Origin: Xanthocytophaga agilis
GTDB lineage: Bacteria; Bacteroidota; Bacteroidia; Cytophagales; 172606-1
NCBI RefSeq assembly: GCF_030068605.1
Contig: NZ_JASJOU010000004.1
Coordinates: forward strand, 62,001 to 126,000
DNA: 64,000 nt
Direction of reading: 5' to 3'
The position numbers were made by a program, and so were the translations under genes. The notes below the pieces were generated by a model, which saw nothing but the letters and a program-made list of their open reading frames with translations, searched no databases and was not told where the DNA came from. Positions 10,121-18,338 of the stretch are shown here, one piece after another (within the stretch, counting starts at the first letter, position 1; each line of letters begins with the position of its first letter).

Positions 10121-10170
10121 GTAAAAATAAAGTCATCTTAAAACTCTATCACAAATTCATCTCAAACACT

Positions 10171-10198
10171 AGTCCGAGCATTTGTTCGGACTTTTTGT
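10171..10198 (+). terminator. Rho-independent terminator after the DUF1080 gene
   Basis: Stem agtccga (10171-10177) / tcggact (10186-10192) with an 8-nt loop, followed by tttttg. It closes the sugar locus. Confidence 0.85.
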
Positions 10199-10252
10199 TT
10201 ATACCCTATACTATATTTTAATTATAGTTTCTACATAGAAAAATATAGTTTT

Positions 10253-10629
10253 ATGAGAATTTTAACTCAAAAAGAGATAATGAAAATATTTAAAATAAAT
10301 ATGCTGTCTGCCTTTGTAAGTACCTGTCTGGGCTTATCTTGGGTTATGTTAATCCATAGGCCACAGGAAAGTAAAGGAATATATGTCTTATGGACAGCGA
10401 TTTACTATTTCCCTTTCTTTTTGTTTGTCCTGTAATCAGTGATTTTTTCCTTACCCATATTATCGATAATCGTGTTTTGAATTTTTTATTGGGGAAGTGG
10501 TTATTAGTTCTTACTTCTATGGTATTATGTCTTTTGATTGGTATATCCTGCTCTAATCATTTTCATTTCTATTATAGAACTTTGTTTTCGTTTGTAATTA
10601 ATACATGTAGTGTTTTTTTTCCGTTTTAG
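10253..10629 (+). pseudogene. Small membrane protein, probably frameshifted
   Basis: Two overlapping short frames read as one membrane protein if a single frame slip is allowed. The first (10253-10435) gives MRILTQKEIMKIFKINMLSA and two hydrophobic stretches ending in YYFPFFLFVL. The second (stop at 10629) continues FLFVCPVISDFFLTHIIDN and a strongly hydrophobic LLVLTSMVLCLLIGISC. The overlap falls in the T-rich run ctttctttttgtttg (about 10415-10432), a typical slip site. No family is recognised. The frames could also be chance readings of AT-rich DNA. Confidence 0.35.
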
Positions 10630-10698
10630 TATTTTTGAGAATAAAGCGAATGCTGATTAGTAAAAATATTTAATTGCAACACATATAATTTTCCATTA

Positions 10699-11319
10699 AT
10701 GCCTTCATCCATACTATATAAAGATGCTCCTGACTACATTGAAAGCTTAGATTTCGATTATATAGAGACCTATTCTTTTCAGAGAGGTGAAGAATATGAG
10801 AAGAACCAAAAACTATTTCAAACTGAGTATGACCTAGTAAAAAGCAGGAAAGGACAAGGTGAGATTTTAACGACGCATGATGAAAATCGATTTAAAAAAC
10901 TGCATGAGCTTTTATACTATAAAGATTATTTACTAAATGATGCTGGACAATTTCATCCTTCCAGCAAAAGGATTAATTTTTTTATAAACGGTGATCCCGT
11001 CATTGACAAAATAAGACTGATTTTACAAACTGAAGTTGTAGAAACGCCAAGATGGTTATGTAAACCTGAATATCGTGATGCAATGGTATTTTATGACAAG
11101 AGTGGTAAAGTTATCTCTGTTTTAAATGTTTGTCTTAGTTGTGAATATATGGCAACCGACAGGTTTCATCAAATTAGAGGTGATCGTAGGACATATTACC
11201 TGTTGAAAAAATTCTTTATTGAGATTGGACATGAAGTGGAGGATCCTGAGTATTTCATTCTGGAGGAGATGGAAAGAATGAAAAAATCTATGCATATGAA
11301 AAATACAAAGCCGGTATAA
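10699..11319 (+). CDS. Hypothetical protein, 206 aa
   Basis: No family is recognised. The protein is soluble and charged, without a signal peptide or membrane segment. It begins MPSSILYKDAPDYIESLDFD and has a Lys/Glu-rich first half (RGEEYEKNQKLFQTEYDLVK) that looks helical. A beta-like middle (EYRDAMVFYDKSGKVISVLN) carries a CLSC pair before EYMATDRF. It lies after an AT-rich stretch and converges on the minus-strand gene at 11380, with no visible partner gene. Confidence 0.6.
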   Translation: MPSSILYKDAPDYIESLDFDYIETYSFQRGEEYEKNQKLFQTEYDLVKSRKGQGEILTTHDENRFKKLHELLYYKDYLLNDAGQFHPSSKRINFFINGDPVIDKIRLILQTEVVETPRWLCKPEYRDAMVFYDKSGKVISVLNVCLSCEYMATDRFHQIRGDRRTYYLLKKFFIEIGHEVEDPEYFILEEMERMKKSMHMKNTKPV

Positions 11320-11379
11320 ACGCTCCCATTTGTCTTTAGAACGCAGAAAGCGTACATAAGTATACAAGAGGAGCTTTGG

Positions 11380-12189
11380 CTACTCCTCTTTCACCAACTC
11401 ATCTACCACTTTTCCATTTTCATGAACAATGATTTTTGAGACTTTTTGTTTAGTGTCGGTGGCAAACTCAAACTGAAGGTCCCGTTCTTTGCTAAAAAAG
11501 AGGTTTGGTTTTTCAGCAAAAATATCCATTCTGGAATTGCTGCTTTTCATTGTCAGATAAGTACCATTTGACTTGATAGTAAAAGAGCCAAACGTTGGAT
11601 TTTTATAGATTCCTTCATAGTGTTTCAGCGTTTTGGCTGGAAGAGAAATCTCTTTTCGCGTATTTATAGGTGGAGCTTCGTGGTGGTTGTAACTCAGTAT
11701 ATACGACATTTTCCACTCATTGTTTTCAAGCGTCCATAAGTTCATAAAGTTAGCCAATCCTTCTCTACGTTCTGGTTTTCCATTCTGACTTACATAGAAG
11801 TAATGCTCGCCCGAAATGATAGCTCCATAAATGCGGTTTCCATCACGCATTGGAAACACCTGGATCGTGCCAGGTACTTCTTCTCGTCTGATTTTCTGAT
11901 TTGGATTGCCACAAATGTTTTTGGCAAGTGAGTTTGTCAAAGCTGCCGCTCCACTGGTTATTCCTCCCTTGTCATGATAAAACTGAATGTTAGGTGCGAT
12001 ATAGCGGGTATTCTCAGTCAGATTGCATTCATTATAGGTTTTCCAGAAGAGACTATCCAGATGCAGGATAGTTGCCGTCAACTTCTTATTTTCTTCCTGT
12101 TCGTTACCAGCTTGTGCACGAAGATTCAAAGAGAATCCGGAAAAGATGGTTACAATAACTATTGACAGAAGGTTGGGGGTGGGTCTCAT
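11380..12189 (-). CDS. Secreted SnoaL/DUF4440-like protein with C-terminal DUF3471-like domain
   Basis: The protein has 269 residues with a Sec signal ending around LNLRAQA. Residues ~35-165 look like an NTF2/SnoaL-type cone (ATILHLDSLFWKTYNECNLTENTRYIAPNIQFYHDKGG, then NFMNLWTLENNEWKMSYILSY), matching DUF4440. The C-terminal ~85 residues (LPAKTLKHYEGIYKNPTFGSFTIKSNGTYLTMK) match the small beta domain often called DUF3471. Its start overlaps the stop of the 12186 gene by 4 nt, so the two are translationally coupled. Function unknown; periplasmic by signal. Confidence 0.75.
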   Translation of the reverse strand: MRPTPNLLSIVIVTIFSGFSLNLRAQAGNEQEENKKLTATILHLDSLFWKTYNECNLTENTRYIAPNIQFYHDKGGITSGAAALTNSLAKNICGNPNQKIRREEVPGTIQVFPMRDGNRIYGAIISGEHYFYVSQNGKPERREGLANFMNLWTLENNEWKMSYILSYNHHEAPPINTRKEISLPAKTLKHYEGIYKNPTFGSFTIKSNGTYLTMKSSNSRMDIFAEKPNLFFSKERDLQFEFATDTKQKVSKIIVHENGKVVDELVKEE

Positions 12190-12536
12190 TTTTGATTGTT
12201 TTTATAGTGTGATTTCTCAATAATGTAACTGATGATAAGGCTGATGCCTCCAAATAATAACATCATGGCAAAGAATGCGCCTTGTCTGGGAACATCCATC
12301 TTATTGGCAACCGTATTGCCCAGTAGTATGCCAATAGCTATACCAATCATTAAGAGTCCAAAACGCAGTGTCGCTGAGATAACTGCCAGGTTGTTGTTGA
12401 ACTCTTTGGGGGTTAGCCCTTTTTCCATCAGTGTCATTCGTTCGCGGTGCCGGGTCATTAGAATGACATAGAGAATACCTGCTATAGCTCCGATGGCAGC
12501 AAATGAGACCAGAAAATCTCTGAGTATTTCATCCAT
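12186..12536 (-). CDS. DUF6249-like small membrane protein
   Basis: 116 residues from ATG at 12536 (MDEILRDFLVSFAAIGAIAG). A longer reading needs a TTG at 12566. There are three predicted membrane segments (VSFAAIGAIAGILYVILM, FGLLMIGIAIGILLGN, FFAMMLLFGGISLIISYII). The motif TRHRERMTLMEKGLTPKEF after helix 1 is the conserved RxRERMxxIEKG of this family. Such genes frequently neighbour ECF sigma factors, as here, where it is divergent from one. It shares an ATGA-type overlap with the downstream 11380 gene. Confidence 0.75.
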   Translation of the reverse strand: MDEILRDFLVSFAAIGAIAGILYVILMTRHRERMTLMEKGLTPKEFNNNLAVISATLRFGLLMIGIAIGILLGNTVANKMDVPRQGAFFAMMLLFGGISLIISYIIEKSHYKNNQK

Positions 12537-12561
12537 ATGTTTTTGATTCGTTTTGCCATAT

Positions 12562-12648
12562 GACAACCCGGTTTTTCATTGGTTACAACTTTTTTCTAAA
12601 AAAGTTATTTAGTAAAATTAGTTGTAACCAAACCGACAGATGGTTGTC
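12562..12648. promoter_or_regulatory. Nested inverted repeat in the divergent promoter of the ECF sigma gene
   Basis: The inner perfect 12-bp arms are ttggttacaact (12579-12590) and agttgtaaccaa (12620-12631). Outside them are cggttt (12569-12574) / aaaccg (12630-12635) and gacaacc (12562-12568) / ggttgtc (12642-12648). The array fills most of the gap between the two divergent genes and ends 11 nt before the sigma-factor ATG. It could be a dyad operator or a cruciform/RNA structure; the role is inferred. Confidence 0.55.
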
Positions 12649-12659
12649 TAATCATCGTT

Positions 12660-13214
12660 ATGAAAATCTTCGAAGACGAATACTATATCGAACGTGTGCT
12701 AAAGGGAGATGTCTCTGCGTATCGCTTTTTGGTGGAGCGATACAAGAAGATGGTGTATTCCATTGCATTGAAGATTCTAAATGATGCACAACATGCAGAA
12801 GACGCTGCACAGGATAGTTTCGTAAAGGCTTACGAACGTTTGCATACCTTCGAGAGAAAATCTAAATTTTCAACCTGGCTATATACTATTACCTATCGCC
12901 TCTGTCTGAACAAACTGAAGGAGATGAAGCGGGAGTTTACCTTTCTCACAGAGCAATTACCCAAATGGGAGGATGAGGAGATGGTCTTACCAGGTAGTTT
13001 CAACGAACAGGATCAGGAGCGTATCATCAAAGAGTCCATTCAGGCATTGCCTCAGCAGGAAGGTTTGTTAGTGCTGCTCTATTATTATGAGGAAAAGTCT
13101 ATTCGGGAAATTGAACAGATAACGGGACTGATGGCTTCTAATATAAAAATAAAGCTACATAGGGCAAGAAAAGTGCTGGAAAGAAAACTGAGTTATTTAA
13201 TCGAAGAGAGATGA
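12660..13214 (+). CDS. ECF RNA polymerase sigma factor
   Basis: 184 residues. Sigma region 2 is clear (GDVSAYRFLVERYKKMVYSIALKIL, DAQHAEDAAQDSFVKAYERL, FSTWLYTITYRLCLN), and region 4 has LPQQEGLLVLLYYYEEKSIREIEQITGLMASNIKIKLHRARKVL. It directs RNA polymerase to a stress or envelope regulon. Its stop overlaps the next gene's start (ATGA at 13211-13214), pairing it with a membrane protein that is probably its anti-sigma factor. Confidence 0.95.
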   Translation: MKIFEDEYYIERVLKGDVSAYRFLVERYKKMVYSIALKILNDAQHAEDAAQDSFVKAYERLHTFERKSKFSTWLYTITYRLCLNKLKEMKREFTFLTEQLPKWEDEEMVLPGSFNEQDQERIIKESIQALPQQEGLLVLLYYYEEKSIREIEQITGLMASNIKIKLHRARKVLERKLSYLIEER

Positions 13215-13678
13215 AAGAGAGAAAGTTGAAAAAGACATTACAGAAAATGAATCTGGACGAACCTTCGGATGCATTTACAGACCGTATCATGTCTCAGATT
13301 GCCACAATCGAAAATTTGAGCCTGGAGCCTGCTATTGCGGAAATAGTGAAAAAGAATGTTGCCACTGACCCATCAGAAGACTTTACATCCCAGATAATGG
13401 CTCAGCTTACACCTAAACGACGGGTAGTGATAGAACCTGTCATTTCCCGCAAAGCATGGCTGTGGATAGCAGGTGTGGTATCACTAATTCTTTTGGTTGC
13501 GATAATGTCATCACGTAAAGGTCAGATAACCTCGCCGGATACCAATGCTGTGATTGATTCATCTGTACGATTGATCGGGATGTATAGCCAGCAGTGGATT
13601 CTTTTTCTGATAGTAATCTGTAGCTTATTGCTGGGAGATTATTTTGTAAGAAGGAAGTGGAGTCCTGCTGTAGAGTAA
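13211..13678 (+). CDS. Putative membrane anti-sigma factor
   Basis: 155 residues. The cytoplasmic N-terminal part carries a duplicated motif: EPSDAFTDRIMSQI (about 17-30) and DPSEDFTSQIMAQL (about 53-66). Two membrane spans follow (AWLWIAGVVSLILLVAIM and WILFLIVICSLLLGDYF). Its position, coupled by a 4-nt overlap to the ECF sigma gene, and its topology support an anti-sigma role. It has no recognisable zinc ZAS motif, so the mechanism would differ from RseA/ChrR types. No domain name can be given with confidence. Confidence 0.65.
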   Translation: MKERKLKKTLQKMNLDEPSDAFTDRIMSQIATIENLSLEPAIAEIVKKNVATDPSEDFTSQIMAQLTPKRRVVIEPVISRKAWLWIAGVVSLILLVAIMSSRKGQITSPDTNAVIDSSVRLIGMYSQQWILFLIVICSLLLGDYFVRRKWSPAVE

Positions 13679-13731
13679 AAAGATAAGGAATACTTTTTTA
13701 GTGAACTACCTGTAAAATAAACAGTTGTTTT

Positions 13732-14496
13732 GTGAAACAGGTATTCTGCAAATTATCCGGAGCGTATTTCTTAAAGACAGTGCTTGTCTCTGTTTGTGTA
13801 TGTCTGAGTTTGTGGACTTCTGCTTTAGCCAATGCAACGATTTTGCGGTCTCAAGTTTTTCCGTTGGATAGTCTGATGAAGGAGCCTCATGATTCATTGG
13901 TTGTACATAAAATTAAACCTGTTTTCAGTCTGGATTTTCGCAATTCAACCTTTGACTACCAGCCTGTCAGCATATGGGGATTTAATGCGGGTATTGCCTA
14001 TGGACCTAAAGAACATCATGTTACCCTGGGGTACTACTGGCTAGGATACTTTGCGGAAAAGCGTTTGAGTAACCTGCGAAAAAATGAAGCTATACAGGCA
14101 GATGCCTCCTATTATAACAAAAATGATTTCTGGTTTGTTAGTCTGATTTACTGGCGAAATATCCTCTTTAGTGAACGTTGGATTGTGAGTATTCCATTGG
14201 AAGTAGGAGGAGGGATGGTAAATGTGATGCCCCATGATGTGAAAACAGACCAGACTATTGGTCGCAGTCACAGAGATTTTTTCGTTCCCGCACAAGCGGG
14301 AGTATATGGACAATGGAAAGCCACCCGATGGATTGGATTAAGTGCTCAGGTCGGGTATCGGTATGCTGTCTTTCATACAGATGTGAAGCAGCACTTTACT
14401 GGAATATATTACTCTGTAGGAGCTGTTGCCTATCCTGAACTTTTTCATTGGGTCTGGAACAGAGTAATACACAAAAAGAAAAAAGTATACTACTGA
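13732..14496 (+). CDS. Outer-membrane beta-barrel-like protein
   Basis: 254 residues from GTG 13732. The signal is MKQVFCKLSGAYFLKTVLVS plus a hydrophobic stretch ending SALA. Alternating aromatic strands (FNAGIAYGPKEHHVTLGYYWLGYFAEK, FWFVSLIYWRNILFSERWIVSIPLEVGGGM, IGLSAQVGYRYAVFHTDVKQHFTGIYYSVGAVAY) suggest an 8-strand barrel. It ends in basic residues rather than an aromatic. It follows the sigma/anti-sigma pair at 53 nt and may be part of the same transcript. Specific function unknown. Confidence 0.65.
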   Translation: MKQVFCKLSGAYFLKTVLVSVCVCLSLWTSALANATILRSQVFPLDSLMKEPHDSLVVHKIKPVFSLDFRNSTFDYQPVSIWGFNAGIAYGPKEHHVTLGYYWLGYFAEKRLSNLRKNEAIQADASYYNKNDFWFVSLIYWRNILFSERWIVSIPLEVGGGMVNVMPHDVKTDQTIGRSHRDFFVPAQAGVYGQWKATRWIGLSAQVGYRYAVFHTDVKQHFTGIYYSVGAVAYPELFHWVWNRVIHKKKKVYY

Positions 14497-14532
14497 ATAT
14501 AGTATCTGCCAGCTTTAAGAAAATTATCTTAC

Positions 14533-14595
14533 TGGTCTGGCAACAGGTCGTTTATACAAAGTACCTTATTACCAGACCAATAGTCTGTATTTTTT
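14533..14595 (-). terminator. Possible bidirectional terminator between convergent genes
   Basis: Arms tggtctgg (14533-14540) and ccagacca (14572-14579) are perfect complements with a 31-nt loop. A T run lies just beyond (tattttttcc). It sits between the convergent 13732 and 14602 genes. The long loop makes this uncertain. Confidence 0.4.
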
Positions 14596-14601
14596 CCTCA
14601 G

Positions 14602-15429
14602 TTAAGAGTGTTTGATTACCCAGTCTTTAATATCGGTAATGACTATTTCTTTGTCTACATCATTCAATAAATCATGGTAGTGACCTTCGTATAACTTAAG
14701 GGTTTTGTCAGAAGAACCTGCCGTATCATAAAAGAACTGGCTTCCACTGTATTTGGTAGCATTGTCTTTGGTGCCATGTATTATGAAAACAGGTATGGTA
14801 ATTTTGGGAAATTCTTTTTTCAATCGTTCATCCGCCAGTACCAGTTGTTCCATAGTTTTTGTTGGTTGCGACTCATTGGCAATGAGAGGATCGTTATTCA
14901 TAAAGTCTACTACGGCCGTATCACGGGAAAAATCCTCATTTTTGAGTTTTATCGTATGCAGGTGTGGAGCTATATGACTTAAGCCTTTGAGTATGGTTAA
15001 AGCAAAGTCAGGTGCAGGTACTTGATAGGCAAAGCTTTCACAAATCAGCCCTGTAAGCTTCTCCTGATGTTCCAGTGTATATATACATGATAATACTCCG
15101 CCTGCGCTGTGTCCTAACATAAAAACGGGTAGACCTGGATAGTCTGCTTTCGCACTGTCTACCAGTGTATCAATGTCGTTTATGTAGTCATAAATACTTT
15201 CCACATAAAAACGCTCTCCTTCGGATTGTCCGCGACCTTGCAGATCAAGCGCATAAACAGCATAATTTTGGGCAGTAAACTGATCTGCTACCCATTGGTA
15301 ATAGCCACTATGAGAATTTAAGCCATGGACAATGACTACTACTCCTCTGGCATCTGCTTGAGGTAACCAGGTACGGGTAAAAATTTTGAGTCCTGCTTTG
15401 TTTGGGAATGTGGCGGTTTGTGGTTCCAT
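14602..15429 (-). CDS. Alpha/beta hydrolase, monoglyceride-lipase-like
   Basis: 275 residues from the ATG at 15429 (MEPQTATFPNKAGLKIFTRT). An upstream extension of 48 codons reads as non-coding and was dropped. HGLNSHSGYYQWVADQF gives the oxyanion HG, LDLQGRGQSEGER is the strand-turn typical of MGL/lysophospholipases, and MLGHSAGGV contains the GxSxG nucleophile. The acid is probably the Asp in HGTKDNATKYSGS, and the His is in YEGHYHDLLND. It likely hydrolyses monoacylglycerols or lysophospholipids in the cytoplasm. It stands alone, with no operon partner. Confidence 0.88.
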   Translation of the reverse strand: MEPQTATFPNKAGLKIFTRTWLPQADARGVVVIVHGLNSHSGYYQWVADQFTAQNYAVYALDLQGRGQSEGERFYVESIYDYINDIDTLVDSAKADYPGLPVFMLGHSAGGVLSCIYTLEHQEKLTGLICESFAYQVPAPDFALTILKGLSHIAPHLHTIKLKNEDFSRDTAVVDFMNNDPLIANESQPTKTMEQLVLADERLKKEFPKITIPVFIIHGTKDNATKYSGSQFFYDTAGSSDKTLKLYEGHYHDLLNDVDKEIVITDIKDWVIKHS

Positions 15430-16080
15430 GTTGATTTGGGTTTGTTTATGTATGATAAAATGGGAATAGTATTTCTTTCTGGTAAGAATGTGATTTTTAA
15501 GATGAAAGAGTTTACGAATTCGGTTTGGACAGATCAATAGATGCACATGAGCAAAAGGATACCAAACCACCAATCGGGAGGCAAGCTTAATGCTCTGGTT
15601 TAACTGAGAGTATACTCTGTAATCTACTGACTTTTAAAATTCAGAACTGGAAATGACTTTGAACAAGTCGAACTACCATAGCATGGTACTTACTTCTGAG
15701 AAGAGGTACTCGTATCAGATTGTCTTTACTAAAAAAATAGTGAATAATTTCTCTGATTAACACAACTTGCAAATCAAGTCTGTCCGTTGTAAAAAAATGT
15801 CGTTTTTTATAGCTGTCCTTATTTTAATTTTCCACTACAAAAAAGAATGTTTTGCGCCTTATATCATTAGTGTAAGCAAAAAGGACACTTTACTGCTCAA
15901 ATCTGGTTTATTCCTTACAAATCAAAGAGATCTGTCCGCTTTGGTATAGGACATTGTCTGGTCCTTGGCTTTTAACGATACATATTAAATTAAAATATCT
16001 TTATAATCAATGTTTTATAAATATAATTAACTGCAAAAGCACTTTTACCTGGTGTTTTTCGATATACAATAGGAGATTTA
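15430..16080. other. Intergenic, ~650 bp, no gene supported
   Basis: This AT-rich gap lies between the divergent-facing end of the MGL-like gene and the 3' end of the LRR pair. A 60-codon frame (15767-15949) exists but has no start context, domain or conserved look. No convincing hairpin or repeat was found. Confidence 0.5.
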
Positions 16081-16998
16081 TTATACCAACACCTTGCAGT
16101 TGGGCACCTGAGTATAAAACTCATCGGGAATTACCAATGTATTGTCTTTGAAAGAGTAGGCAGACTTATTATTGTAACGGAAGTCAAGTTCTTGTAAAGC
16201 TGTCATTTTGATCAGAACTTTAGGAAACTCAGTAAATCGGTTGAAAGACAGATCGAGCTTACGTAAATGAGTCAATTTAGTAAACGATACAGGCAACTTT
16301 TTAAGATTATTAACCGACAGATCCAGTTCTTCTACATTTTCAAAAGCAGTTATTTCATTTGGAATAGAATCCAGTTTGCAATTGTGAAAGTTCAGTACCC
16401 GAAGAGTGGTGGCACTGGGATGGTCATCTGGAAATTTGATTTTGGTATCTACATTTGACAGAATCACTTCTTCAGGCTGAGCTCCTTTCCATGTGTAGTA
16501 ACCAATTCCGGTATGGAAGTCAAAGACATCTCCATGAGTTAACATTTCCAGTGCTTTGATTCGAAAAGGATTGCGGTGAGGATAAGTCAAAATAAAAGAG
16601 AGTCCTTTCCTATATCGTTGAAAAAACAAATAGCCTAACAATGCGGTTTCTTCCCAGCCTACTATCTTGCACATCTTGGCCATCTTATCCCGTATATCCT
16701 TCTCTTTGGTAGTTTCAATGTTTACAAAAGCTGTTGTATCTTCTATCAGATTTTTCCAGTCTGATATAGTTTGTTTTGCCAGCAGCTTTCGTACTAAGGC
16801 CCGCTGACCGGCCTCTGGCAATGTTTTGGAATAAATCAAAAGGTCTTCATACATCGATATGGGCACACCCCCACTTTTCATAATTTCAACAGCCATTTTG
16901 CAATTGGCTTCCTCTTCTGTACTTAATAAGCGTCGAAGGTTCTCAATAAACAATTTTTGTTCTTCACTGACTTCTTCCAGAAATCTTGTGTTTGACAT
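16081..16998 (-). CDS. Leucine-rich-repeat protein (paralog 2 of a tandem pair)
   Basis: 305 residues without a signal peptide. The N-terminal ~170 residues are helical and conserved with the neighbouring paralog (EEANCKMAVEIMKSGGVP, DTTAFVNIETTKEKDIRDKMAKM, KGLSFILTYPHRNPFRIKALEMLTHG). Residues ~200-290 hold about four LRRs (LRVLNFHNCKLDSIPNEI, VEELDLSVNNLKKLPVSF, LRKLDLSFNRFTEFPKVL, LQELDFRYNN). LRRs bind proteins, so an intracellular scaffold role is likely. It lies 34 nt downstream of the paralog, probably in one operon. Confidence 0.85.
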   Translation of the reverse strand: MSNTRFLEEVSEEQKLFIENLRRLLSTEEEANCKMAVEIMKSGGVPISMYEDLLIYSKTLPEAGQRALVRKLLAKQTISDWKNLIEDTTAFVNIETTKEKDIRDKMAKMCKIVGWEETALLGYLFFQRYRKGLSFILTYPHRNPFRIKALEMLTHGDVFDFHTGIGYYTWKGAQPEEVILSNVDTKIKFPDDHPSATTLRVLNFHNCKLDSIPNEITAFENVEELDLSVNNLKKLPVSFTKLTHLRKLDLSFNRFTEFPKVLIKMTALQELDFRYNNKSAYSFKDNTLVIPDEFYTQVPNCKVLV

Positions 16999-17032
16999 AG
17001 TGTGGTCTGCAATACTTGATTATTTGAGCGAA

Positions 17033-17944
17033 TTAATAAATTTTTACTTTGCAGTTAGGCAGTGCCTTAAAAAATTCTTCCGGAATAAAGTTTTCTATAT
17101 TGTTTCCCTGATTTGATATATTTCCCCTCAAGTCCAACTCTTCCAGAGAAGTCATTTTCAATAACACAGTAGGAAATGTTGTAATTTGGTTATTAGACAA
17201 ATCCAGCTTTCGAAGTTTGGGCAGATGAGCCATCGCTGGCGGAAGTGATTTTAACTGATTGTTGGATAAATCTAACTCTTCCAGATTTTCAAAAACCTTA
17301 ACTTTAGGAGATACCGATGTTAGTTTGCAATTATGAAAGTTAATGCTTCTTAAGGTAGCCGCCTGAGGATGGTCATCCGGAAAAGCGATACCTGTTTTTA
17401 CAATAGTAGACCAGCCAAAAGATCCATCTTTCCGGTTTGTGTATCCCACACCTTTATGAAAATCAAGATAGCCATCGTGTGTTATCATTTCCATAGCTTT
17501 GATCCGGTAGGGATTATTTTGTGGGTAACTTAGAATAAAGGACAATCCTTTCCCAAAGCGCTGAAAGAGTAAATAACCCAGTGTGGCAAGCTCCTGCCAA
17601 CCTACTTTCTGTACCATTCTGGCCATCTTATCCCGTATATCCTTCTCTTTGGTAGTTTCAATGTTTACAAAAGCCGTTGTGTCCAGAATAATAGTATGCC
17701 ATTGAAATAAGGCTTGTTTTTCGAGTAGTTTACGTATTGCTGCTCGTATAGCTGAATTGGACAGCGTTTTGGAATAGACAATTAGATCTTCAATCAGTTG
17801 AGGAGGTACACCACCCCCTTTCATAATCTCTATCGCCATTTTGCAGTTGGCTTCGTCATCACTGATGAGTAACCGGCGAATGTTGGCAAGCAGTTGTGTT
17901 TGCTCTTCGGTTTCTTCTAAAAGAAAATCTTGTTGCGGATTCAT
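17033..17944 (-). CDS. Leucine-rich-repeat protein (paralog 1 of a tandem pair)
   Basis: 303 residues, clearly a duplicate of the 16081 gene. The stretch AFVNIETTKEKDIRDKMA is identical in both, and their DNA is also nearly identical there (16685-16735 vs 17622-17672). The LRRs are LRSINFHNCKLTSVSPKV, LEELDLSNNQLKSLPPAM, LRKLDLSNNQITTFPTVL and LEELDLRGN. The N-terminal helical region is not a domain I can name. It is transcribed first of the pair. Confidence 0.85.
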   Translation of the reverse strand: MNPQQDFLLEETEEQTQLLANIRRLLISDDEANCKMAIEIMKGGGVPPQLIEDLIVYSKTLSNSAIRAAIRKLLEKQALFQWHTIILDTTAFVNIETTKEKDIRDKMARMVQKVGWQELATLGYLLFQRFGKGLSFILSYPQNNPYRIKAMEMITHDGYLDFHKGVGYTNRKDGSFGWSTIVKTGIAFPDDHPQAATLRSINFHNCKLTSVSPKVKVFENLEELDLSNNQLKSLPPAMAHLPKLRKLDLSNNQITTFPTVLLKMTSLEELDLRGNISNQGNNIENFIPEEFFKALPNCKVKIY

Positions 17945-18115
17945 AGCTGTGTATATAAAGTTTTAGCACTTTAAAGTAACTATTCTTTATTCTTCTACAA
18001 AGCTTTATGTAAACCAGATAACACTAATAAAAGGTGCATAAGGTAAGAAAAATGAGGTTTTTGTTTTCTGCTTTTCACTCTCATATCCTTGTTTTTTTGG
18101 AAGAAGTAATCCTTC

Positions 18116-18259
18116 CTGTCCTTCTGAAAGACTCTCCCTTCACTGTCCTTCTGAAAGAATCTTTTGGCAAAATTAGCGGCCTTTGGGTTCAGAGCGTATT
18201 TATATCTCACAGAAACCAAATACAGCTCTATTTGTCACAAGTTTCTTTCAGAAGGACAG
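18116..18259. repeat. Repeat family A, copy A1
   Basis: The ends are inverted copies of ctgtccttctgaaagaa: left at 18143-18159, with a second tandem copy at 18116-18130, and right (ttctttcagaaggacag) at 18243-18259. The internal core ggcaaaattagcggccttt and the tttgtcacaag block next to the right end recur in the other A copies. The element fills most of the 17945-18338 gap. No transposase is encoded, so it resembles a MITE or large palindromic intergenic repeat. Confidence 0.8.
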
Positions 18260-18338
18260 TGCGAGATTGTAATTCATCCAAAAGAAGAAGAGGTTTTTTC
18301 CTTTGTGAGGACAAAAAGAGTAAGATGGTAAACGAGAT

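Noticed and set aside
15767-16151. Two ~60-codon plus-strand frames in the 15430-16080 gap
   Set aside because: No signal peptide, domain or start context. The second runs into the antisense of the LRR gene.
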